The notes under the pieces were generated by a model. It did not search any database, was not told where the DNA came from, and saw nothing but the letters and a program-made list of their open reading frames with translations. A program made the position numbers and the translations under genes. Shown piece by piece: positions 26,101-39,000 of a stretch of DNA of 64,000 nucleotides (position 1 is its first letter; every line of letters starts with the position of its first letter). Source of the DNA: Diphasiastrum complanatum. Its lineage: Eukaryota > Streptophyta > Lycopodiopsida > Lycopodiales > Lycopodiaceae. The stretch lies in assembly GCA_029204225.1 (NCBI GenBank), contig CM055112.1, forward strand, positions 21,332,578 through 21,396,577, written 5' to 3'.

Positions 26101-29100
26101 TTCTTTTGTCAAATACTTCGATATTATTACGACCTATCTTAGTGAAGGGAACTTAACATGGATCATGGTTCTGCTGTCAGTAATCTCAGTGAATCGCACT
26201 GTAGCATTTATTCACCTCTCATTGGAGAAATGACAATGCTTTCATTGCTTTATGCTGATTCACATGTGCAAGTATGCAGCTTAGTAATGTTTGTTTGAAC
26301 CTGCAAAATTTGGCAAGTTCAGAGCAATAAAGAATTCATAGATATAGTGTAGTTTTGTTTCACATGTCAATGCTAGGCTTCATGTTTACTCATAGTCAGT
26401 TTACCCTTCACTGATTTGGAGTGTACTAGGCAAGAAAACTCCCACAATTTGTGAACCTCACAATTGCAAGAAGACCGGTTGTTCTCCGCACATTGCCTTT
26501 TTTGTTTGTATTCCAATTTGTAAGTAAAGGCTGACCTTTCTTCTTTTTTTGTCTCAGAGTTCTGGAAGCCAGTTCCTCCTAATGAACCATTTAGAGTTGT
26601 GCTGGGAGACATACGTGACAAAATCTACCGGACACAGGAGCGTGCTCGGCAGCTGCTTGTTAATGGAAAATCTGATGTGCCTGAAGATGAAACTTTCACA
26701 GCTGTTGAGCAGGTAAAGTTTTTACTGTGAGTAGAGTTCCACTAATAATTGGATTGTAATCTAGAATCTCCCATTTTCTTCGTCGTTCTTTCTCCCTAGA
26801 CCACTGGGCCAAACACTTTCTACTTTAGCTGACCTACTAATGGATGCAACTCTGTACTTCAGATACTGGAGCCTTTGGAGTTGTGTTATAGTTCACTTTG
26901 CTCAACTGGCGATAAAGCAATAGCTGATGGCAGTCTATTGGACTTCATGCGTCAGATCTCATGTTTTGGATTGGGCCTTGTAAAACTAGATATCAGGCAG
27001 GAATCTGAAAGACATACAGATGTCATGGATGCTATCACCAATTACCTTGGCATTGGATCATACAGGGACTGGTCAGAACAACAACGGCAGGAATGGTTGC
27101 TTTCTGAGTTACGTGGGAAACGACCCCTTTTTGGAGCAGATTTACCAACCACAGAGGAGATCCGTGATGTCCTTGATACCTTTCATGTTATTGCAGAGTT
27201 ACCATCTGATTGCTTTGGTGCATACGTCATTTCTATGGCAACAGCTCCATCTGACGTGCTGGTTGTTGAGCTTTTGCAACGTGAGTGCCGTGTAAGTAAG
27301 CCATTGCGTGTGGTTCCTCTGTTTGAAAAGCTTGCTGATTTAGAGTCTGCCCCTGCTGCTGTAGATCGTCTTTTTTCAATAGATTGGTACAAAAAGCGCA
27401 TCAATGGTAAGCAGGAGGTCATGATTGGATATTCAGATTCTGGAAAAGATGCTGGGAGATTGTCTGCAGCATGGGAAATGTTCAAGGCTCAGGAACAGTT
27501 GATTAAGGTGGCTAAGCGTCATGATATCAAGCTCACCATGTTTCATGGTAGAGGAGGAACGGTGGGAAGAGGTGGTGGTCCTACTCACTTGGCAATTCTG
27601 TCTCAACCTCCTGACACAATCAATGGTTCCTTACGTGTTACAGTTCAAGGGGAAGTCATTGAGCAATCTTTTGGGGAGGAACACCTATGTTTTCGAACGT
27701 TGCAACGTTTTACTGCTGCAACATTGGAGCATGGAATGCATCCCCCTATCTCTCCAAAACCTGAATGGCGAGCTCTGATGGAGAAAATGGCTGCTGTTGC
27801 CACTGAAGAATACAGGTCAATTGTATTTAAGGAGCCTCGATTTGTGGAGTATTTTCGTTTGGTAAACCCTGATCCCTTAACCTCTTCTCGTATAAATAAA
27901 TTATCAATTTCCGGTGATCAGTTGATTCTTATATGCCTTAACATCAATGTTAACGGAATTTTGCCTTTGAAGTGAGCAACATGCACATGTACTTGGATAA
28001 GGGTGAGAGTCCTTAGATGTTCTTTTGTTCTTATACATAGTTTGTCCGTGTCTTGTTATTTTCATCTTGTACCTTGGAAGTTGTGCCTTTTCCCTCTGCC
28101 TAGTATCCTTTGCATGTTATTTTCAGGATACTTTTGTATGAACATAATCTATTGTAACTGCTGCAGGCCACACCTGAGATGGAGTATGGACGTATGAATA
28201 TTGGGAGTCGACCATCAAAAAGGAAACCAACAGGAGGAATTGAGTCGCTTCGTGCAATACCTTGGATTTTTGCATGGACACAAACCCGATTTCATCTTCC
28301 TGTTTGGTTGGGATTTGGTGCTGCTTTCAAATACGTAGTGGCTGAAAATTCCAAAAATCTTAATACTCTCCGTGAGATGTACAATCACTGGCCTTTTTTT
28401 CGAGTTACACTTGACCTTGTTGAAATGGTGTTCACCAAGGGAGACCCTCGTATTGCGGAACTCTACGACAGACTTTTGGTATCAGAGGACTTGCATGCTT
28501 TTGGAGAAGATTTGAGAGCCAAATATGCTGAGACAAGGGATTTCCTTTTGAAGGTAAATACATGCTAGAAAAGCAATTGCTTCTTATTTATGATTTTCAA
28601 ATGTTTACCAACTAAGGAACTCCTAGACATGTAGTGAGAGTTTATAGTCAGTGAGTTTGTTGCCTAGCTGTAGGAAAAAGCTGCAATGTCGTATGAAGGA
28701 AATGTACAATTATGAACACATTCACACCAAAGTGTAAAAAGCACACAAAAATAGCAGCAACAATCAATTTATCGAAAATTCTCTTTTAAAGAAGCATAAT
28801 CAAATGACAGTTAGCTGCTATGCAGTGCTGTCCTACAAGGTACCACGTATTTTAGCTCTACTGTGGAAAAGTATTTCAAAGACTTCAGATGTCAATCTCA
28901 AGAATCCAAATCTAGCTGCCTATTTTTGGAGGCAAGGCTCTGCCCACGTAACATGAGTGAGGCAGTGAGTTTATAACTTCTGTGTCCTTGATGGAGTTTA
29001 AAAGCGTTATAGCTTTAGCAAGGAAGCTTCCTAGTGTTCTCATATCCTTGGGCTGTAGGAGTTTATGAAAGGACTGCATAAGGTGTTGAAATAATTGATG

Positions 29101-29673
29101 GAAGAACATATGAAAACTCTTACAAGTCATGAGATGATGCATTTCAGTCTCCACTTTCCTATCATCACAAAGGAGACACACACGTTCTGTGTATATCATG
29201 ACTGCATCTTTTCGATTCTGATCTCAAGTCATGTGAGTTGGTTTGTATCCTCGAAATAGAATGATTTTTTCACATAGAAATATCTAATGTGATATGTCGT
29301 TGTGTTGTGCCTTCTATGGTTGGATTGATCTATTGGTTGTAATATTTTGTTTTTCTCTTCAATGGATCTTCCCACATTTTTTGGGTAAAGTTTTTCAATT
29401 TTGTTTAATATCTTTCTTGTTTTTTGGTCGTTCACTTTCTTAGCAAAAGGTTAGTGACAATGTAGTAGTTTAGGTCCTTCCATCCCCTTCCTTTTATATG
29501 CGTTCTTGAAACTTATTGATGTGCATGCCAAAAAAAGTAGGGGAAAGAGGACAACTGCGTTCGACTCTTATCCGTGAGCCCTTAAGAGGGGTCCTTACTC
29601 TTGCTACCACCTTCGCACGTTTTGCTGATTTGTTGGCTTTCTTTAGTATTATGATCCGGCGTAGAATGCTTTC

Positions 29674-29726
<53 letters not shown>

Positions 29727-32700
29727 CAAAATTATATATATTAATGTCTATCAAGTGCCCGTGGGCACATAAGACAAATAAAAAGTACATCAGAAAGGAG
29801 CATTGTCCACGTAGGACTTATTCCTATAAGCTAAACTAGATAAAAAAAAACAGTAAGAAAATCAAAGATTAACCTCCAGCTTTGTCGAGGGTACAATAGC
29901 AATAGCTTAACCACCAGCTACGCAGAGGGAAAGAGAAGATAACAAGCTAAGTGGACACAAAAAATGTGTGATATGTTGAGAAGTAGGTGCTGGCCTCTGG
30001 TGAAGAGCCCTGGGTCTGGAGGAGCGAGGAGGACGCTGGAGCTTCGGCCGTCGTATTGGAATGTCTGTCTCATTGTCAAAAGTCGCATCTCTATCTCTCT
30101 TCTGCAAAAAGCGCGTAATGTGTGACTGGCTGTGATCCACATCAGAAGCATTCGATAAAAGAGAAGATCTCATAGTAAATATCTCTCGTAGAAGCAAACC
30201 AACACATCTCGCATCTGAGTAGGCAAGGAAAGAACCAAGTGTAAGTGGAGTACCTCGATATAAGCAATGGTATCTGATCTCATAGTAGGCTGGACATCTG
30301 AAAATGAAGTGGAACTCATCCTCAATCTCCTGTAAAGAGCAACACTGACAAATCCGTAGTGGCCGAGGTGTGTCTGTGTATCTGCCTGTCTCAATAGCAA
30401 ACTGATGAGAAGAGACCCTAAGCTGACCGATACGGTCGCGTAGGCCAAAAGATATCGTCTGAGATAAATAACCCGGCCGAACGTTTATCCCTGAATCATC
30501 AAGCTGAAGAAGATGAGTGTGGTAGAAATGATCCTGGGTGAGACCAGACATTGCAGATGTAAGCCCTGTAAATCTGCTGGCGAATAAACGCGTGTGTCCC
30601 ATTCGGGAGATTATATATAGATAAACCTCACCTACTCAAAAGGTCAGAAACACACTGAAACCATGAGGACTTAGCCTGCTGACTAGCCAGAGTGCGAGAG
30701 GATGTGAAAGTCGCAACCACGTATCTAGATGAATTAAGCTACGAGACTCTATGAATGAATGTAATAATCCGAAATATAGCCTCGACAACCAGTGGAGGAA
30801 AGGCAAACTCCGCAAAAATGATATCATGGGGAACTGACTGCTTTGCACGGATCATCCGGCTAAGCCTGAGGATTTGCACACTTGAAATATCACTCTAAGT
30901 ATCACTGGATAAGCCTGGAACCATGTCTCCGATGAATATAGAGCAACCGGAGAGACAGTAGCAGAAAATAGGCGACATCGCGTTATAGGATCATGCACGT
31001 AGTACATAGAGGAAACCTATCAATCTGGACAAGAGCAGAGTGCTCCTTGTGGAGCCTAGTCAATGCAGTTGGTCTAAAAGTGAGCAATGGGCCAATAAAA
31101 AGGACACCCAGGTATGTATAAGAGGCTACTATCTCCAGTGGCTGCCCATCATAGTAGAACATCGTGTCTCTCATATGCTGCCGATTGGTGTTGAACGCCA
31201 TGACCTTAGTCTTACCAATGTTCACCATCAAACCCCGTGTCTGGCAAAAAGTATGTAAAGCATCAAGGTGCCGCTGAAGTCTCGATGCTGATCTCGATAA
31301 TAGTATCACGTCATTCACATATAGTAAAATAGGGATAACAATATCTACTAAAGGACAGCCATCTCCACCCTCTTCCCTAATAATCCGCTCAAGATCGTCA
31401 ATGTATAGAGCAAAGAGAGTAGGGGACAAAGGACATCCCTACTTTGCTCCCACTGTACTATGAATGTAAGAGGACCATCCATCACCATCCCGGAAGCGAG
31501 CCAACACTCTCTCATACAATGTGATGATAGCAGCAATGATCTCCTGAGAAAAGCCAACTGATGCCAGGCGCTGGAGTAAAAGGTGTCTCGGAACAGAATC
31601 AAAGGCTTTGCGGAAGTCCACAAAGCAACAATAAACCCTCTGCTTCCTGAACTTAGCCACCCCAATAATACATCTCATGATGAATATCTGGTCAGCCGTG
31701 GAGTAGCCAACGCGAAAACCTGCCTGTCCCATAGCATGTAAACTCTCTGTCTCTGCCTGAGAGCTGATAATAGACTGCAAAACTAATCCATATAGTTTGG
31801 CCATAGTGTTATTGATCATAATAGTGCGGTAGTTGTCTACATTCAAAGGATCCCCAACTTTGAGTATAGGGTGTAAAAGGTTGGTGCACCAAGACGTGGG
31901 AAGACCAAAAATGATAGATTGGTTAAAGATATGGGAAATGTACGGGGCAATAATGTGAGCGATTGGTTTTAGGAAGTCCGTGCTTAAGAAGTCAAGACTC
32001 AACATCAGTGGCCTTACGAGTTTGACCATGTTAATGGCGTTTTCAACCATGGACGGAGTGAATAGAGTGAATTTTGATGAGCGTGGGGATTTGCTCTAAG
32101 TCGTAAAGCTGCGTTGCGGTAGTCCATAGAGCGAAATTTGATAAAGAAGACGTTAGAGTCAAACCTACTTTTCCAAGCTGTATCAAAACCATCAGTGTTG
32201 TGTGCAAGCTTAGTTAAAAGCAAACCTTTTACCTCCTCGATGGGCTTATCCCCGTCGGGAATCCCTCTAACTCGGATATTGACGGCTTTTTTAGCTCTTC
32301 TTTCTTAGTCGGAAAAGACATTTTCTAATGTAGAATTCACAAATGCATGTTGAACCGAGCTTGAAGATTCAGCCTTACCATCGTTTTTGAGAAGCGCTGC
32401 CCATGTCTTTGTTTCTTTTACTTGTTTTTCAAGGCTGGATATTTTCTTCGAAGTCTCCTCCAAAACTTTGAGTTGCGCATTTTCTTGTTCAAGCCGATCC
32501 ACCCTTCCTTGAAAACCAATGAGTTCTTTGCGAAGTTTGCCATTCTCGTTTTCAAGCTGGCTCACCCTGCCTTTTAGTCCAAGAAGTTCTTGCCGAGCAA
32601 AGCTAAGTTCATAGGCAAACATGCCTTCAACGGATTTGGAAGGGGTATAATATTCTGTCGACAGTCGGTTCAAGAAATCTGAGTGAGGGGTCATCGGTAA

Positions 32701-33023
32701 GATAGGTAGGGTAGGAGCTGAAGTAGGTAGGACTCCCCCCCTCTAAGGATGTAGCAGTAGTATAGGCCCCCATCGCTGTCCCAGCAGGGACAGCGAGGGC
32801 TGGTTGAGTCCCCCAGCAGGGGCAGCGATGGATCCATCACTGTCCTTGCTGGGACAGCGATGGAGGGAGGTGCTGTCCCTGCAGGGACAGTGATGGAGGG
32901 AGGTACAACAGCGATGGAAGGTGCTGTCCCTGCTGGGACAACGATGGAGGGAGTTACGACACTTTTCTTGGGAGGAATAATGGAGAGAGAGAGGAGCTAG
33001 GAGGGCGCTAGGAGGCATAATGG

Positions 33024-33067
<44 letters not shown>

Positions 33068-36000
33068 GAGAGAGAGCTTTATCAATGTCTTTTGATGCCA
33101 AAAGGCATATAAGTTCAAGTAAGTACATCTCAAGTATGGAAAATAGTAAAAGGAGCATATTTATGTCTCCAGAAATAGTACAATTACTAAATAAAAATGA
33201 TTGGCCTATCAGAACTCGACAGATCTTTGCTCTACTCATGATAAAGACCTGAGAGACGATACAATGTAGAAAAAATCCACAAAACAGTAGTAAACTCTCT
33301 CATGTCTGGACCTGGCCTTCTCAATGATAGCACGAAGTGTGAACACATGATCAGTGGTGGTGTTGTGTCCTGAAGCCGGCCTGACCCAAAGCATGTAAAC
33401 TCTGTGTTTCTACCTTGTTACTGACCACTGTCTGAAGGATAGTGCCATAAAGGTTAGCCAATGTGCCCAATCATAATGGTACGAGGTTTGGGCATTGGGG
33501 TCATCACTCTTGTGGATGGGGTGAATGATATTGGTGCACCATGCTGGGGAAAGCCAAAAATGATAGCGTGATTAAGGAGTGAGGCCAAAATGGGCGCAAG
33601 TATATCAGTGGCATGAATCAAGAGTTCGGCCTCTAGGTCCTCAATATCTTGTGCACGATGTGTCTTCATTTTCTCAATGGCAAGAAAGAGCATGTCAGGG
33701 GTGAAAAAGTAGAAGGTGGAGGGATGAGGGGATATAACAATCGGATCCGTGGAAAAGGTGTAGAGTGATGTGGCATACTTAGTCCATTGATGCAAATCTC
33801 TTAGTAATGGAGGTGGGGCGTGGCGGATAAACTCACGCCAAAAGGCACCAGAGGAGGAATTATGGAGAAGATCCACAAGGCGTTTCCCTGCAGAAGAAGT
33901 CTCATAGGAGCGTTTTTTGTAACAACAAGTATAATTGTATAAACGTCTGATATTACTAAGATGGGGAAATGGTAAGGAATGTGCATAGCTGACTTGTAAG
34001 TGGAGTTGTTTGCATACATCATCATACCAAGGTTGGTTAGGATGACATACCTTCGGGCGTGTGGAGCGTATAAAACAGACGAGTACATGTCAAGAATGTG
34101 GTGCAATTGGGAGCGTATGAAACGTCTCCAAACAATAAAAACCATAAGCTAAGTGTAACTACTAAATCACAATACATCTAGTACAAGATAAGATTGCAAA
34201 TGTAAACGTAAGCATCATGCTAATGGTATAACATAATGTTGTAGAAAGATGTAATGGGGATTACAATTGGAGGGGGTACATGTTGCTGAAATCATCAATT
34301 AGGTTGTCGTTTGTAGGATGTGCGGTCCCTCACGATATGATCAATAACTCTATGAACCATTTGAGTCTGGGTAGTATGCTCTCTCTGGTCGCTATGTCGC
34401 ACAACGTCACTGTCATCCCCACTATCATATGAGGCTAGATCAGTCCACGATCTCCTATGTGAGAAGAAGGACATAATCTGGTGTTGCACTTCAGGGTAAC
34501 TTCTCTGAATTGGCTGACATAAGTCTTGTCGTAATAGAAGCATCTCTCTGATCATGAGTGCAACACACAACGTGGATCCTCATATGCTATAATAATTAGA
34601 TTTGAGCTTGACTGGTGCATCTCGGAAGAGAGAGCGATATCTCCCTCTGATCTCATAATAGACAGGACATCTGAATAGGAAGTGACCCTCAGATTCCATC
34701 TCTGATAAGGAACATAGCTGGCAAATCCTTTCCTCTCGTAGGGTACCCTGGAAGTGTCTTGTCTCAATCCTAAGTTGATGTGATGAGATGCCGAGCTGGC
34801 CCAATATGAATCTCAGACCATGCGATAATCTTGAATCTAAATAACGTGGTAGAGTAGGGAATCCTTTTGTATCCAACTCCAAGAAATGAGTCAGTACTCG
34901 GGTTTGACTCCTAGCTGACCCTGCCACGCTCGACTGAGGTAGGCTCTATATAAGAAGCGTCTGATGTAGTCATGAGTGCCTGATGGAAGATCTGTGATAG
35001 AAATGCCAAGCGTGTCGCAGTAGCCAGGAAGTATCTCCAGGCCAAGAGATGTATGCTAGGGAGAGCCAAGAGTGATGGTTGGTGGTATTGGTTTGAGGGC
35101 ATTGCTCTCTAGATAACTTTAGACCTGGATCCATGGGATTATGTACAAGCTTGCAATTCATAAAATTGAATTTCATTAATAGATTTTGGAAGTACCTCTG
35201 CTGAATGATGTAGAGAAGTCTTTTGTTTCTGTCTCTGTGGATCTGAATTTCGAGATAGTAATGTGCTTCTCCAAGATTTGTCATCTCGAATTCTTGGGAT
35301 AGCATCCTCTTGGTGTCCTTTATCAGCTCGATATTGTTGCTAAAAAGCAACGTATCATTCACATATAGTGTGATGATGACAAAGAAGTGTCTAACAACTT
35401 TGAAATAAACATTACAGTTTGCAGAGCTAGGTTCGAATCCATGATCGATCAAGAAAGTGTTGATTCGCGATGGAACCATGCTATGGAAGAATGCTCTGGA
35501 AGATTGTTTCAGACCGTACAATGCTTTATGGAGTTTGCGTACCTGATCTTCTCAACCATTGAGGATGTAGCCTTCTAGTTGGATCATGTAAATGTCCTCC
35601 TCGATAACTCCATCGAGGAATGCTGTTTGTACATCCATTTGGTGTACCTCAAGATCTGCTGCAGAAGCATAGGATAGTAGCAGTCGAATAGAAGTATGCT
35701 TGACCACCGGGCTAAAGGTTTCGAAGTAGTCAATAATGAGAATATGTGAAATCCCCTTGCCAGTAGTCGAGCTTTTCTTCTGTCGATACTACCATCTGCT
35801 TTATATTTGATCTTAAAGATCCATTTGCAGTCGATTATCTTTTTGTTTGCTGGCAGCTTGGTGACAGTCCATGTGTTGTTCTTCAGTAGTGAGTTGTACT
35901 CCTTGTCCATAGCTTCTTTCCAGAGATCTGAATCGGCCTGTGACATAGCTTCCTCAACTGTGGTTGGCTCCTGAATAGTGTAGTGAGCAAACTCATCAGT

Positions 36001-39000
36001 GTATCGGACAGACTAAGTTCGAATTCTCGTTGATCTTCTAGTTCAGGCTTCTGGCTATGAAATTCGACTTTGTGTTGGCTGTGTCGGTTGCTCCTGAGTT
36101 GCAGCTTCTTTATCGTCCTCTGAATCTGACTGTACAGGTTGATTGCATGAAGGAATCAAAAAATTATTTCGATATGTATCAGTTGTCGGGGCAGAAATTA
36201 TAGACTGCATTTGGTCCTTGCCCTTCAAATCAATAAACTAATTTTCAATGAAAGTCACATCCCTGTTAGTATAAACTTTACAAGTTTCAATATTGTACAG
36301 TCGATACATTCCGTTAGAAGAACAATAGCCAACAAAAATAGTTTTGAATGAATGCTCATCTAATTTCTTTTTGTTGTCCTTTGGAACATGAGCATAAAAA
36401 GTGCATCCGAATACTCTCAAATGTTTCAATGAAGGTTTGGAGCATGTCCAAACTTCATGAGGGGTTTTGTTGATAGGTAGGCCTTTAGTAATACATCGAT
36501 TCTGCAGGTAGGCTGCTGTTGATACGACATGTTGCTAGAATGATTTGGGCAACGAGGCATGAGTGATCATGCATTTGGCAGATTCGACTAAGGTCCTGGT
36601 CTTTCTTTCGGCCAGTCCATTCGACTGTGGAGAATAGGAAGCAGCAAACTGCTATTCGATGCATGTGGCTGAATAGTAATCTTTGAACTCGTTTGAGATG
36701 TACTCACCGCCGTTGTTGCTCGTGAGAGCTTTAATTCTTTTGCCTGTCTACAACTTAGCACGCTCCTTGTATTGTTTGAAGAACACGAAGGCTTCAGATT
36801 TGTGCTTCATAAAATATACAACAGTCCTTTTAGAATAGTCATCAATGAATGTGATAAAGAATTTTGCACCAACCAGTCTTGGTGTCTGCATCGTGCCACA
36901 TATATCAGTATGTACAATGTCTATCAAATCTTTAGATATGTGTTTTTGATTTGAGGCCTTATTGCCTGTTTTCCTATGATGCAACTTTGACAGACAGGAG
37001 GATCGACAATTCGATAGTCTAAGTCAAGAACTTAGACGTGTGAGCAATTGATATATGATTAAGGTGACCAAGTCTATAATGCCAAATCGATTCTTATTAA
37101 CAGATGCTGAACTGCTTAAAGCACGATCAGTCGCAGAATAACATTGAGTGAGCCTATAGAGATATCCTTGCCTCTTTCCGAGTGCAATAACTCTCTTGCA
37201 TTTATCAAGAATTTTACATGAATCTGTCTCAAACTCTATCTTATGTCCTAAATCAGTAATTCGACTGATCGACAACAGATTTGTCGTCAGGTTCGGGACA
37301 TACAGTACATTTGGTATCAGCTTCGACAGTCCATTATGAAAATTTAGTTTTACAGTACCTTCACCTTCGATTGTGTGTGAGTTGTTGTCTCCGAGGTGAA
37401 TGAACTTCTTGGTGCTGTAGGCCAAATGTCGATAAACCATTCTTGATGGCTTGTCATGTGTTGCGCCGCTCTAGAATTGAGGAACCGTTCCTCCGATTGT
37501 TCGACATGGTGATGATTCACCATGAAGGCTTCCTGCTCGTCGTTGTCTTCGACATTTTGCTTCATGTTGGCTAACTAATTAAAAGAATGCTTAGTCTGTA
37601 CTTTACAAATAGGATTAGGGCACTACGTGCTGTTAGCAGTCGCTTTCGGACAATATCTAGTTTCGTTAGAGATCCTGTCCGGACGTGATGTATTGTTGAG
37701 CCGCCGATTGTTCTACTCCGACTATTTGAGTTGTAGTGAGCGACTAGTCGAATGGTTGTTGAGTGCAAGTGACAACTGAATAGTCGATGTCGGCCAAGTT
37801 GTGGAGGTCCGACGAGTAGTCGAAGTCGGACGAGTCGACAGACTGTCATAGATTCCTTTGTATTTCTGCAGACTGTTACAAAACAAGTGTATTTCTGCAG
37901 AGTATGTGACTGTACAAGTATTTACATACAACAAATGAATGAATCTAGATTAGTATTGAGATAAAGGATAAAAAGTACAGGGACAAAGTGGAAAATAGCA
38001 CCTATAATGGTAAGATATTAGAGATAGCCTCCTCTTATAAATACTTGGTCTTGACTTCAAGGCAACCACAAGTGAAATCTAAATGTAAAAAAGTGAATTG
38101 CAGGAGGCCTAAAGACCCTATATTTTATACAGATTCAATGGCAAAAGAGAAAATTTCTTTTGACCACTTAATATAGCCGGTAATTGATTATGGTACCAAA
38201 TATTGGGGCCCAGACCTGTCTAAGTTTGGAAAAATCATAGAAAGGGTATTTTGAGATTCCTTATAGAGGAGTTGAGGATCAAGGTTCAAACCCCATAGGC
38301 CATACTGTTGGCCAAAACAGAAGAGTCACCAATGGAAGGTGAGGCACTTGGGTATAAGCAGTCTGCATCAATAAAGTCGGCACAGTGATTGTAAAGAGAA
38401 TTCATAACGGAAATGACGGGGCAACAAGAGCTGGGGGACTGGGACTGGTTCAAAAGCGGGTCTAGAATGGTCTGAAAATCTGGGCATTGATGGCAAAGTC
38501 CTACCAGAGGTTCGAATGAAGATATGGATCTAGGTAAACTGAAAGTGAGTGTGGATCTTTGGAAAGAATTAAGAGAATAGATGAACTTTTTAGGAATGAA
38601 CTCAACCCTTTTTTAACATACAATGAAGAATAATAATTATAGGAGAGTGCTTCCATCTTTTGAAGATAGCTAATTGGTAGATTGAGAGCCGGCTCTCATG
38701 ATCTAGAACTTGAAATAGATAGATGTAGAGACATACAAAGAGAAGACAAGCTATGGAAAGCATGCAGTGTAAAAGTTAGAAGAGGATGCCCACTTAATAG
38801 ATTTTGCTACAAGTACAAACATATATGATCCTTCCAGTTCTTCAACAACATACATAACTTGGAGCTGATGGGTCTAAATAACTTCCTCACCAACCAGCCA
38901 AACTAATTGGAAATATCTTAAAGACTTATTAGATTGCAGGATGAGAATGCAACTTGGAGCAAAGTGTATCTGGATCTAGAAGTTGCATGTGGACATGATG

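Larger units (their letters stand above)
29725..33023 (-). mobile_element. LINE copy E: 5' hairpin array, ORF1, RT, 3' hairpin
   Basis: Read 33023 to 29725. The 5' UTR carries four hairpin units (32771-32947). ORF1 (32694-32080) has a long coiled coil, then [13 protein letters not shown] and an RRM-like part. It joins the RT directly (about 32050), so the endonuclease is deleted. [62 protein letters not shown]. The catalytic box reads YVND, not YVDD. The C-terminal finger lies near 30370-30290 ([21 protein letters not shown]). The 3' hairpin is at 29755-29768, then the CT tail. Dead copy, but it shows the full order of the family. Confidence 0.9.
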
